Below are positions 1 to 6,942 of a stretch of DNA of 64,000 nt, piece by piece (the stretch's first letter is position 1; each line of letters opens with the position of its first letter). Both the position numbers and the translations under genes were made by a program. The stretch covers positions 3,145,001 through 3,209,000 of the forward strand of contig NC_009719.1 in assembly GCF_000017565.1 (NCBI RefSeq), written 5' to 3'. The DNA comes from Parvibaculum lavamentivorans DS-1. GTDB lineage: Bacteria; Pseudomonadota; Alphaproteobacteria; Parvibaculales; Parvibaculaceae. Under the pieces are notes generated by a model, which was given only the letters and a program-made list of their open reading frames with translations, did not search any database and was not told the origin of the DNA.

Positions 1-55
1 AGACGTGGCGGGCACGCCGCAGGTCGTGAGGATCGAGGACGGCGAGCTTCGCTGA
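1..55 (+). CDS. 3' end of an upstream gene (possibly homoserine dehydrogenase)
   Basis: An open frame enters from the left edge and ends at a TGA at 53-55, giving a tail that reads ...TPQVVRIEDGELR. It lies 26 bp before glpX on the same strand. In many alphaproteobacteria hom precedes glpX and recJ, and homoserine dehydrogenases often end in a similar VxRIE-type tail. The identity is therefore a neighbourhood inference; only about 17 residues are visible. Confidence 0.4.
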   Translation, partial: DVAGTPQVVRIEDGELR

Positions 56-81
56 GACGGGCGGAGGCGAGGGGGAAACCG

Positions 82-1056
82 ATGGCGCCGAAGACTGCAG
101 GCCTCAACCGGATGCTGGCGCTCGAAATGGGGCGGGTGACCGAACGGGCGGCGGTCTGTTCGTCCCACTGGATCGGGCGTGGCGACGAGATGTCTGCCGA
201 CCAGGCGGCCGTGGACGCCATGCGCCGGGAACTCAATGTGCTCGATATCGACGGCACGGTGGTGATCGGCGAGGGCGAGCGCGACCAGGCGCCGATGCTG
301 TTCATCGGCGAGAGTGTGGGCACCGGCAAGGGGCCGAAAGTCGACATTGCCCTCGACCCGCTTGAAGGCGCAACGCTGACGGCGAAGGCGATGCCGAACG
401 CGATGGCGGTTCTTGCGGCGGCGCAGGGCGGCACGCTGCTGAATGCGCCCGACACATACATGAACAAGATCGCCATTGGCGGCGGCCTTCCCGAAGGGCT
501 GATCGATCTCGATTCGAGCCCGGAGGAAAACCTGAAGGCGCTGGCGAAGGCGAAGAAGGTGGAGATTGCCGAAATCACGGCCTGCATTCTCGACCGGCCG
601 CGCCATGCCGACCTCATCCGCGCGGTGCGGGAGACGGGTGCATCGGTCACACTCATCTCGGATGGCGACATCGCGGGCGTGATCGCGACGACCGACCCGA
701 GAACGGGCATCGACATCTATATGGGGATCGGCGGGGCGCCGGAAGGCGTGCTCGCGGCGGCGGCGCTTCGCTGCATCGGCGGGCAGATGCAGGGCCGGCT
801 GGTGACGAGCGTCGAAGAGCAGAAGGTGCGGGCCGAGAAAATGGGCGTGAAGGACTTCAACAAGAAGTTCGATCATACCGAGATGGCGTCGGGCGATGTT
901 ATTTTCGCCGCGACGGGCGTAACCGATGGCTGGCTGCTCAACGGGGTTCATCAGGTGCGCGGCGGCGTGACGACGCATACGATCGTGATGCGCTCGGCGA
1001 CGGGCACTGTGCGGCGGGTGGAATCCTTCCACTCGTCCATCGACAAGTTCGAATAG
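82..1056 (+). CDS. glpX: Fructose-1,6-bisphosphatase class II (GlpX)
   Basis: A 324-residue protein, the usual GlpX length. It would hydrolyse fructose 1,6-bisphosphate to fructose 6-phosphate in gluconeogenesis; some homologues also act on sedoheptulose bisphosphate. Family features seen are the N-terminal IGRGDEMSADQAAVDAMR block (about 31-48), VIGEGERDQAPML (61-73), the metal/phosphate segment around DPLEG (92-96), and GIGGAPEGVLAAAALRCIGG in the C-terminal half. The ATG follows a purine-rich GAGGGGGAAA stretch. It is followed after 27 bp by recJ on the same strand, so co-transcription is likely. The DPLEG variant, rather than DPIDG, is to my knowledge common in alphaproteobacterial members. 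Confidence 0.93.
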   Translation: MAPKTAGLNRMLALEMGRVTERAAVCSSHWIGRGDEMSADQAAVDAMRRELNVLDIDGTVVIGEGERDQAPMLFIGESVGTGKGPKVDIALDPLEGATLTAKAMPNAMAVLAAAQGGTLLNAPDTYMNKIAIGGGLPEGLIDLDSSPEENLKALAKAKKVEIAEITACILDRPRHADLIRAVRETGASVTLISDGDIAGVIATTDPRTGIDIYMGIGGAPEGVLAAAALRCIGGQMQGRLVTSVEEQKVRAEKMGVKDFNKKFDHTEMASGDVIFAATGVTDGWLLNGVHQVRGGVTTHTIVMRSATGTVRRVESFHSSIDKFE

Positions 1057-1083
1057 GCCGCGAGGTCTTTTTCAGGAGGCGAA

Positions 1084-2895
1084 TTGCTGGCGGCACCGAC
1101 AAGAGCATTTCTGGGCGTCGAACGGTCGGCGACGGGGCGCGCATGGCTGAGCCGCCTTGCCGACGACAGGCTGGCGCTGGCCATTGCACAGCGCGAGGGG
1201 CTGCCGGAAATCGTGGCGCGGGTGCTGGCGGGGCGCGGCGTGGCGCCGGAAGACTGCGCCGCCTATCTGGCGCCGTCGCTGAAGACGCTGATGCCGGACC
1301 CGCGCGTCGTCACTGACATGGAAAAGGCGGCGACACGTGTGGCGCAGGCCATCATGGCGGGCGAGAAGATTGCCGTGTTCGGCGATTATGACGTAGACGG
1401 AGCAACATCGAGCGCGCTGCTGCAACGGTTTTTCCGCGCGGCTGGGAGCGAACTCAGGATCTATATTCCGGACCGTATCCGCGAGGGCTATGGCCCGAAT
1501 GCGCCGGCGCTGCTGCGGCTGAAGGATGAGGGCATCGACCTCGTCATCACGGTCGATTGCGGGACGATGGCGCACAAGGCGCTTGGACTTGCCGCGGATG
1601 CGGGGCTTCCCTCCATCGTGGTCGATCACCACCAGGCGGAACCGGCGCTGCCGCCGGCCTATGCGCTGGTGAACCCGAACCGGCTGGACGACGAGAGCGG
1701 GCTTGGCCAGCTTGCCGCAGTGGGCGTTGCGTTCCTGTTCGTCGTCGCCACCAACCGGGCGTTGCGCGAGGCGGGCTGGTATGCGACGCGGCCGGAGCCC
1801 GACCTGATGCAATGGCTCGACCTTGTTGCGCTTGGCACGATATGCGACGTGGTGCCGCTTCTCGGGCTCAACCGCGCTTTCGTGGCGCAAGGGCTGCGCG
1901 TGATGGCGCGGCGGCAGAATATCGGCCTTGCGGCGCTTGGCGATGTGGCGCGGCTGAACGGTGCGCCGGTGCCCTATCATTGCGGCTTTCTGCTGGGGCC
2001 GCGCGTCAATGCGGGCGGACGCGTGGGGAAGGCCGATCTCGGCGCGCGGCTGCTCACGACCGAGGATGTGGAGGAAGCGCGCGCGATTGCCGAGGAACTC
2101 AACGTCATGAACGGGGAGCGGCAGGCTATCGAGGCGCAGGTGCTGGAAGAGGCGCTGACACAGGTAGACGAGCGGCTGAGCGCGGCGCGGGCAAATACGC
2201 TGCCGCCGATTATCATCGCCAGCGGGCATGGCTGGCATCCGGGCGTCATCGGCATTGTCGCCAGCCGGCTGAAGGACAAATACGAGCGGCCAAGCCTTGT
2301 GCTTGCCTTTGACGGGAAGGGCGAGGGAAAGGGCTCGGGACGCTCGCTGACGGGCGTCGATCTCGGCCGGGCGGTGACGGCGGCGCTGGAGGCGGGGCTG
2401 CTCGTCAATGGCGGCGGCCACGCCATGGCGGCGGGGCTGACGCTCAGGGAAGACAACCTGGAGGCGCTGGAGGCGTTTCTGGCGAAGCGGCTGGCGGACG
2501 ATGTTTCGGCGGCATCGGAAGCGCGGGCGCTGAAACTCGACGGGGCGCTTTCGGCGCGGGGCGCGACGCGCGAACTATACGAGCTGCTGCAGCAGGCGGG
2601 GCCCTATGGCGCGGGGAATGCGGAACCGCGATTCGCCGTGCCGTCGGTGCGCGTCGTGAAGGCGGATATTGTGGGGAAAGACCATGTGCGGGTTATCCTC
2701 AGCGGCGAGGACGGGGGGCGGATAAAGGCCATCGCCTTCCGGGCCGCGACGACGCCGCTGGGCGCCGTTCTGATGGACAAGGGGAGCGGGCTTCTGCATG
2801 TGGCGGGGCGGCTCAGCGCCGATGACTGGCAGGGACGGCGCGCCGTTCAGCTCACCATCGAGGACGCGGTTCCGACGCGCGATGCCGCGCCCTGA
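1084..2895 (+). CDS. recJ: Single-stranded-DNA-specific exonuclease RecJ
   Basis: 603 residues. RecJ degrades ssDNA 5'-3' in recombinational repair (RecF pathway) and in mismatch and base-excision repair. The DHH phosphoesterase signature is complete: DYDVDG at 101-106 and DHH at 181-183, preceded by VDCG. The C-terminal DHHA1 part carries NGGGHAMAAG, followed by an OB-like domain. The start is an unusual TTG at 1084, chosen because AGGAGG (1074-1079) lies just upstream, although its spacing of 4 nt is short. It follows glpX by 27 bp. Long reverse-strand open frames across this gene are compositional shadows. Confidence 0.95.
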   Translation: MLAAPTRAFLGVERSATGRAWLSRLADDRLALAIAQREGLPEIVARVLAGRGVAPEDCAAYLAPSLKTLMPDPRVVTDMEKAATRVAQAIMAGEKIAVFGDYDVDGATSSALLQRFFRAAGSELRIYIPDRIREGYGPNAPALLRLKDEGIDLVITVDCGTMAHKALGLAADAGLPSIVVDHHQAEPALPPAYALVNPNRLDDESGLGQLAAVGVAFLFVVATNRALREAGWYATRPEPDLMQWLDLVALGTICDVVPLLGLNRAFVAQGLRVMARRQNIGLAALGDVARLNGAPVPYHCGFLLGPRVNAGGRVGKADLGARLLTTEDVEEARAIAEELNVMNGERQAIEAQVLEEALTQVDERLSAARANTLPPIIIASGHGWHPGVIGIVASRLKDKYERPSLVLAFDGKGEGKGSGRSLTGVDLGRAVTAALEAGLLVNGGGHAMAAGLTLREDNLEALEAFLAKRLADDVSAASEARALKLDGALSARGATRELYELLQQAGPYGAGNAEPRFAVPSVRVVKADIVGKDHVRVILSGEDGGRIKAIAFRAATTPLGAVLMDKGSGLLHVAGRLSADDWQGRRAVQLTIEDAVPTRDAAP

Positions 2896-2946
2896 GGCAA
2901 AGGGGAAACCCGCCGGATTTAGCGCCTTTCCCTCGCAAGTCAGGGG

Positions 2947-2975
2947 TTGCCAGAGACGTTTTGGCACCTTATAAG
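2947..2975 (+). promoter_or_regulatory. Sigma-70-type promoter of tRNA-Glu
   Basis: TTGCCA (2947-2952) and TATAAG (2970-2975) are separated by exactly 17 bp, followed by a GC-rich discriminator (GCGCGC). This layout is typical of stable-RNA promoters under stringent control. The mature tRNA begins at 3021, leaving a leader of roughly 40 nt. It sits 51 bp after the recJ stop. Confidence 0.7.
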
Positions 2976-3020
2976 GCGCGCTCATGCTTGGTCTTCGGAC
3001 CGGCCGCGCCGGTCTCCCGT

Positions 3021-3095
3021 GCGCCCTTCGTCTATCGGTTAGGACGCCAGATTTTCATTCTGGAAAGAGGGGTTCGACTCCCCTAGGGCGTACCA
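3021..3095 (+). tRNA. tRNA-Glu (anticodon TTC), CCA encoded
   Basis: A full cloverleaf can be folded. The acceptor stem GCGCCCT pairs with AGGGCGT (with a G-U at 1-72). The anticodon stem CCAGA/TCTGG encloses loop TTTTCAT, giving anticodon TTC. The T arm contains GGTTCGACTCCC. Discriminator A is followed by an encoded CCA at 3093-3095. The 3' part is repeated in degenerate form about 780 bp downstream (3863-3888). Confidence 0.95.
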
Positions 3096-3108
3096 CAGTT
3101 TTCCGTCA
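3080..3108. repeat. Direct repeat copy 1: tRNA-Glu 3' end (attachment-site-like)
   Basis: The last part of tRNA-Glu plus 13 downstream bases (CCCC-T-AGGGCGTACCAC-AG-TTTTCCGTCA) recurs at 3863-3888 with one 1-nt and one 2-nt gap. A direct repeat starting inside a tRNA 3' end and extending past it is the usual mark of integrase-mediated insertion. The enclosed segment has only one gene and no visible integrase, so this could equally be a duplication remnant. Confidence 0.5.
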
Positions 3109-3334
3109 GGTTTGACACTCGCCGGGCGCGAGGTTTGACAATCCGGCGTTCACGCGCTCCTTCCGCGAAATCCCTTTCCCGATTTTTCGAGTGTCACGAC
3201 GGCATCCTCATCATTTCTTTCTGCATGAGCTCTTTGGCGATCTCGTTACATGCGCTCATGCCGTCCCCTACTCGGCATCTTGAGCAAGCGGGAAAGCCGC
3301 AGTAGTTTCCGCAGCAAAATGAGACGAGGGGACC
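3096..3334. other. Non-coding gap with short repeats
   Basis: I see no convincing gene here. The stretch holds a 10-bp direct repeat AGGTTTGACA at 3108-3117 and 3131-3140, and an 8-bp inverted pair GACACTCG (3114-3121) / CGAGTGTC (3188-3195). These may be remnants of a mobile element or operator-like sites for the downstream small gene; nothing distinguishes the two. Confidence 0.35.
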
Positions 3335-3718
3335 ATGAAATTCGAAGTAATATTGGCGGCTGCAATCATGGCATCCGGCTCGCTCTGTGCAGCGCGCGCC
3401 GAGGCTCGCGATTTGTCCAATGGGGAGAGGACGGTGATTGCTGAAGCGGTAAAGCAGTATCTGCTCGATCCGGAGTCGGCAATGTTTCGCTGGGGGCCGT
3501 TGGGGCCAGGCGACAAATATTGCGCGGAAGTCAAGTCGAACACTTTTCTGGGTGAGGAAGGGGTGTATCAGCCTTTCATCGTCGCCGTGGAAGACAAGGC
3601 CGGCCGAGTGGCCCGCGCCGAAGTGCTGATGATGGAAAGCGCAGAGACGATGGGCACAGTGAAGGACATCTGCGAGTTGAATGGGTATGACGCCGCCTAT
3701 TTCCGCAGCTTGAAATAG
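3335..3718 (+). CDS. Small exported protein of unknown function
   Basis: 127 residues starting with a Sec-type signal peptide (MKFEVILAAAIMASGSLCAARAEA; cleavage probably after ARA or AEA). The mature part of about 100 residues begins LSNGERTVIAEAVKQYLLDPESAMFRW. This recalls small alphaproteobacterial periplasmic proteins with a 'DPxSAxFR' segment, but I do not recognise a function. Two cysteines (in KYCAEV and DICELN) could form a disulphide in the periplasm. GAGGGGACC precedes the ATG as a plausible ribosome-binding site. It is the only gene between the tRNA-Glu 3' end and its degenerate copy, so it may be horizontally acquired cargo. Confidence 0.7.
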   Translation: MKFEVILAAAIMASGSLCAARAEARDLSNGERTVIAEAVKQYLLDPESAMFRWGPLGPGDKYCAEVKSNTFLGEEGVYQPFIVAVEDKAGRVARAEVLMMESAETMGTVKDICELNGYDAAYFRSLK

Positions 3719-3803
3719 CCGACGCGGTTTGGCGCCGTCGACGGGTGCGGCTCATTCGAGCATGGTTCTCGCGAGGTGGCGCATTCCGGTTCCCGAGCGC
3801 GGT

Positions 3804-3841
3804 AAAAAAGCCCCACCGGGCGAACCCGGCAGGGCGATTTT
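3804..3841 (-). terminator. Rho-independent terminator, strongest on the minus strand
   Basis: A hairpin with arms GCCC-CA-CCGGG / CCCGG-CA-GGGC around loop CGAA occupies 3810-3835. On the minus strand it is followed by six T's (3804-3809 read in reverse), a canonical terminator for the PAS-protein gene that stops at 3923. On the plus strand only GATTTT follows, so it would be weaker for the small exported-protein gene. Confidence 0.75.
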
Positions 3842-3862
3842 CGGATCCAGATTTTAGGCCCG

Positions 3863-3888
3863 CCCCAGGGCGTACCACTTTTCCGTCA
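3863..3888. repeat. Direct repeat copy 2: degenerate tRNA-Glu 3' end
   Basis: CCCCAGGGCGTACCAC followed by TTTTCCGTCA repeats the tRNA-Glu 3' end and flank at 3080-3108. Just upstream (3848-3856) CCAGATTTT also matches the tRNA anticodon arm, so this copy looks like a partly deleted tRNA rather than a chance match. It sits between the terminator and the stop codon of the PAS-protein gene. Confidence 0.5.
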
Positions 3889-3922
3889 AAGCGATTGATC
3901 CCCCGTGCCGTCATGGCGGCGG

Positions 3923-4765
3923 TCAGGCGGGGTTGTCCGGTACTTCGTGAAACCAGCCGATTGCCGCGATGACCTTGCCTTTGGGCGACAAGACGGGCGT
4001 GGCCGAGGCGCGGAGGCGGATGGAGCGGCCGGTGAGCTGATTACGGATGACCATGGGCTCGTCTATGACCGTTTGCCCCTGCAGTGCGCGCGGGAAGATG
4101 CGACGGGAGCCCGACAGCGGGGTGACGCCGTCTTCGCAAAAGAAGCCGGCGACCGAGGGCCATTCGGAAATGTCCACGCCTTGCAGCAGGTCGCCGATAT
4201 GGCGGCGCGTGAAAGCATTCATGAAACGGATTGTGCCGGCGTGGTCGACGATGATGACGCTGCCTTCTATGCCATTCATGGCGCGGATGAGAACACCGGA
4301 ATGCCGCTCAAGCTGCTTCAGGCGGTATTCGCGGCTTAGTTCCCTTGTGACGGCGCGGAGCGAGACGATCCAGGCGCCGGTGCCGCGATGCACAGAGAGA
4401 TGAAATACATCCTCGCCAATCGAAATATCCCTGCCTTCGAGCGCACCGTTGCCGTGGATCGTCAATGCCACGAGTTCGCAGAAATAGGTCCGGTCCGGGC
4501 CGCAGAATTCGGCAAGGTTGACCGGTTTCGCGGCGCGCGGCCAGGCACCGAAGAGCCGGCCGGCTGCCTGGTTCGCATGAAGCAATTCGAGACCTGAACC
4601 GACCACAAGGACGGGATCCGGATTGCTGTCGAGCACATCCTGAAACAGGCTGGCGCTTTCATGAGCGGGAGTGTCTGCCCAGCCGGCGAGATGTATTGGC
4701 ACAGAATATCCTGACATATTCCAATTATACTTACGCTTTACTGCCGCTTCATGTAGTTCCGGCAT
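3923..4765 (-). CDS. PAS-domain protein with two PAS modules and no output domain
   Basis: 280 residues from the first ATG; a start at codon 17 (MSGYSVPIH, 4717) is equally possible, as neither has a strong ribosome-binding site. The N-terminal PAS-like module (about 35-140) has the typical FQDVLDSNPDPVLVVGSGLELLHANQAAGRLFG pattern. The second (about 155-278) has IEGSVIIVDHAGTIRFMNAFTRRHIG and ends in a VLSPKGKVIAAIGWFHEV strand. No histidine kinase, GGDEF/EAL or HTH domain follows, and no membrane segment is visible. It may sense through a partner protein. A 27-nt palindrome lies just upstream (4784-4810), and a terminator follows at 3804-3841. Confidence 0.75.
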   Translation of the reverse strand: MPELHEAAVKRKYNWNMSGYSVPIHLAGWADTPAHESASLFQDVLDSNPDPVLVVGSGLELLHANQAAGRLFGAWPRAAKPVNLAEFCGPDRTYFCELVALTIHGNGALEGRDISIGEDVFHLSVHRGTGAWIVSLRAVTRELSREYRLKQLERHSGVLIRAMNGIEGSVIIVDHAGTIRFMNAFTRRHIGDLLQGVDISEWPSVAGFFCEDGVTPLSGSRRIFPRALQGQTVIDEPMVIRNQLTGRSIRLRASATPVLSPKGKVIAAIGWFHEVPDNPA

Positions 4766-4783
4766 TGGCGCAAGAGGAATAAG

Positions 4784-4810
4784 GCATAACGGGTTAATAA
4801 CCCGCTATGC
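4784..4810. promoter_or_regulatory. 27-nt near-perfect palindrome upstream of the PAS-protein gene
   Basis: Arms of 13 nt (GCATAACGGGTTA and its partner TAACCCGCTATGC) match except for one position around a single central A. No T-tract follows on either strand, so a protein-binding operator seems likelier than a terminator. It lies 19 bp before the PAS-protein start and 59 bp after the glyoxalase stop, both read leftward. Confidence 0.5.
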
Positions 4811-4868
4811 GGATAAGCATTTCGTCCCGTGAAGAGGAAAAGTCCGTAACTCAACTCATACGAGGCGG

Positions 4869-5288
4869 CTACCAGTTGCCGATGTTTTCCATCGAAGCCC
4901 AGGGCTCCTTCGGCGGCAGGGGCGTGCCGGCCTGCAGCAGCTCAATCGAGATATTGTCCGGCGAGCGGACGAAGGCCATGCGGCCATCGCGCGGGGGCCG
5001 GTTGATGGTGACGCCCTTCTTCAGCAGGCGGTCGCAGGTTTCGTAGATGTCGTCGACCTCATAGGCGAGGTGGCCGAAATTGCGGCCTTCGCCAAGCGTC
5101 TCCGGATCCCAGTTCCAGGTGAGTTCGACCTGCGCTTCCTTCTGGCCGGGGGCGGCGAGGAAAACGAGGCTGAAGCGGCCCGCTTCGATGTCGAAGCGGC
5201 CGAGATTTTCGAGACCGAGCTTGTCGCAATAAAAATCGAGCGACTTGTCGAGATCGCTGACGCGCACCATGGTGTGGAGATATTTCAT
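4869..5288 (-). CDS. gloA: Lactoylglutathione lyase (glyoxalase I), VOC family
   Basis: 139 residues, a single-module glyoxalase I. It isomerises the hemithioacetal of methylglyoxal and glutathione to S-lactoylglutathione. The four metal ligands known from E. coli GloA have counterparts: H5 (MKYLH), E55 (VELTWN), H73 (NFGHLAYEV) and E116 (NISIELLQ). The segment LDKSLDFYCDKLG is typical of the family. Length matches bacterial GloA. It is divergent from the sirtuin gene, whose preferred start is 70 bp away, so both promoters must lie in that short gap. Confidence 0.93.
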   Translation of the reverse strand: MKYLHTMVRVSDLDKSLDFYCDKLGLENLGRFDIEAGRFSLVFLAAPGQKEAQVELTWNWDPETLGEGRNFGHLAYEVDDIYETCDRLLKKGVTINRPPRDGRMAFVRSPDNISIELLQAGTPLPPKEPWASMENIGNW

Positions 5289-5358
5289 CCTGGGTCCTTG
5301 ATCGATGCCGGAATTGCCGCATGATTCAACATCACGGGGGCAAGGTCAAAGGTTGCGC

Positions 5359-6099
5359 ATGTCGAAAGAGCTGAAACGGGCCATAGAGGACGCTTATCGC
5401 GTGGTGATATTCACCGGGGCGGGGATCAGCACGGAATCGGGCATTCCCGATTTTCGCAGTCCGGGCGGCTTGTGGACGAAGATGGCGCCCATCGACTTTC
5501 AGGATTTTCTACGCTCGCCGGAAATTCGCGCGGAAGCATGGCGGCGGAAATTCGAGATCGACAAGACGATCGTGAGCGCCGAGCCGAACAAGGGGCACAT
5601 GGCGATCGCGAAGCTGATCGACGAGGGCAAGGCGAGCCATGTCATCACGCAGAACATCGACAATCTGCATCAGAACTCCGGCATACCGGCGGAGAAGGTG
5701 ATCGAGCTGCATGGCAACGGCACTTATGCGAAGTGCCTCGACTGCGGCGAGCGGCACGAGCTTTCATGGGTGCGCGAGATTTATGACGCATCGGGCGCGG
5801 CGCCGGATTGCCGGAGCTGCGGGGGCATCGTGAAATCGGCGACGATCTCCTTCGGGCAGGCGATGCCGGAAGAGCAAATGAACAGGGCGCATGAGGCGAC
5901 GCTCGGCTGCGATCTCTTCATCGCCATCGGCTCTTCGCTGCAGGTCTATCCGGCGGCGGGATTTCCGGTTCTCGCGAAACGGAACGGCGCGATGCTGGCG
6001 ATCCTCAACCGCGAGCCGACTGAACTCGACCAGATTGCCGATCTCGTGATCCATGACGAAATCGGGCCGACGCTGGCGCCGATTGCGATGTTGAATTGA
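5359..6099 (+). CDS. cobB: NAD-dependent protein deacylase, SIR2 (sirtuin) family
   Basis: 246 residues from the ATG at 5359, preferred over the ATG at 5305 because AAGG-type purines precede it and homologues begin near this point. Sirtuins remove acyl groups from lysines using NAD+. Visible motifs are GAGIS (20-24) for NAD binding, IPDFRSPGGLW (29-39), TQNIDNLH (97-104), catalytic H118 in ELHGN, and a Zn finger with C126, C129, C151 and C154. GSSLQVYPAAGFP completes the NAD pocket. It converges with the halohydrin dehalogenase-like gene (stops 10 bp apart). CobB is used as the general bacterial sirtuin name. Confidence 0.92.
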   Translation: MSKELKRAIEDAYRVVIFTGAGISTESGIPDFRSPGGLWTKMAPIDFQDFLRSPEIRAEAWRRKFEIDKTIVSAEPNKGHMAIAKLIDEGKASHVITQNIDNLHQNSGIPAEKVIELHGNGTYAKCLDCGERHELSWVREIYDASGAAPDCRSCGGIVKSATISFGQAMPEEQMNRAHEATLGCDLFIAIGSSLQVYPAAGFPVLAKRNGAMLAILNREPTELDQIADLVIHDEIGPTLAPIAMLN

Positions 6100-6109
6100 C
6101 GGGGTTGAA

Positions 6110-6844
6110 CTAGCGCGCGGTGGCCCAACCGCCGGCGACCGGGATCAACTGGCCGGTGATGAAATCCGATGTCGGGCCGGCGAGGAAGGCGACGATGGCG
6201 GCGGCTTCTTCCGGCTTGCCGAGGCGGCCGAGCGGAATGTTCGACAATATCTTGTCGCGCGATTTCGGATTTTCAAGGAGCGATGCGGGGAAGTAGTCCG
6301 GGCTTTCGATGAAGTTGAAGGCGAGGGCGTTCACCTGGATGTTGGAGGGGGCGAGTTCCTTTGCCAGCGTCAGCGCGAGCGAATTGGCGGCGCCGCGCGC
6401 GGCGGCATAGATGCTGTAGTTGGGGATGCCGTTCAGCGGTGCGGCGGAGGAGAGGAAGAGAATTTTTCCCGCGCGCTGCTTTTTCATCTGCGGTACGGCG
6501 GCGCGCGTCATGGCGAAGGATTTGAAGACCAGCGCCTCGAAGGTTTCGTGGAGGTCCTTGTCGGTTGCTTCGTCCACGGGACCGCGCATAGCGGGCCAGG
6601 CATCATTGTTGATGAGGACGTCGAGGCGGCCCTCGGCTTCCAGCACCGCGGCGACGGCTTCCCGCGGGTCTTGCGCGGAGAGTGCTTTCACGCCGGGTAT
6701 CTTCGTCTCGAAGGCGGCGCGGGCGGCGGCATCCGCGAAGCTTGCATCGACGCCATAGATGCGGGCGCCTTCGGCGAGGAGGGCGCGGGCGGACGGGCCG
6801 CCGACGAAATGCGCTATGTCGGTGATGAGAATGCTGCGCGCCAT
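6110..6844 (-). CDS. Halohydrin dehalogenase-like SDR-fold enzyme
   Basis: 244 residues from the ATG at 6844; the frame's longer 5' extension has no family similarity. The fold is short-chain dehydrogenase/reductase, but the cofactor and catalytic signatures are altered as in halohydrin dehalogenases. The Gly-rich loop is replaced by T8-X4-F13-X-G15 (TDIAHFVG). The catalytic triad is S133-X12-Y146-X3-R150, with Arg in place of the SDR Lys. Numbering is almost the same as HheC (S132, Y145, R149). Such enzymes, described in Hhe families A-G, convert vicinal haloalcohols to epoxides and open epoxides with anions. NNAG is also altered to NND. The natural substrate is unknown. It converges with the sirtuin gene and is divergent from the GH13 gene. 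Confidence 0.8.
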   Translation of the reverse strand: MARSILITDIAHFVGGPSARALLAEGARIYGVDASFADAAARAAFETKIPGVKALSAQDPREAVAAVLEAEGRLDVLINNDAWPAMRGPVDEATDKDLHETFEALVFKSFAMTRAAVPQMKKQRAGKILFLSSAAPLNGIPNYSIYAAARGAANSLALTLAKELAPSNIQVNALAFNFIESPDYFPASLLENPKSRDKILSNIPLGRLGKPEEAAAIVAFLAGPTSDFITGQLIPVAGGWATAR

Positions 6845-6942
6845 GAATGCCCCCGATGAAGTGAAAACCCGATTGTCAGCCCTGTTGCCGCCGTGAGACT
6901 GTGTCGGCGGGACGGCAAGGTCAAGAACAAGAGGAAGCGGAC

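Noticed and set aside
1072-2421. A 449-codon reverse-strand open frame across recJ
   Set aside because: Arg/His/Pro-rich translation with no domain pattern, lying wholly inside recJ; an artefact of high GC content.
3108-3195. Insertion-sequence end suggested by AGGTTTGACA direct repeats and an inverted pair
   Set aside because: No transposase fragment can be read in any frame and the repeats are too short; kept only as a described gap.
6110-6844. Calling the gene a 3-oxoacyl-ACP reductase or generic SDR oxidoreductase
   Set aside because: The NAD(P) glycine motif and the catalytic Lys are replaced by halohydrin dehalogenase residues.
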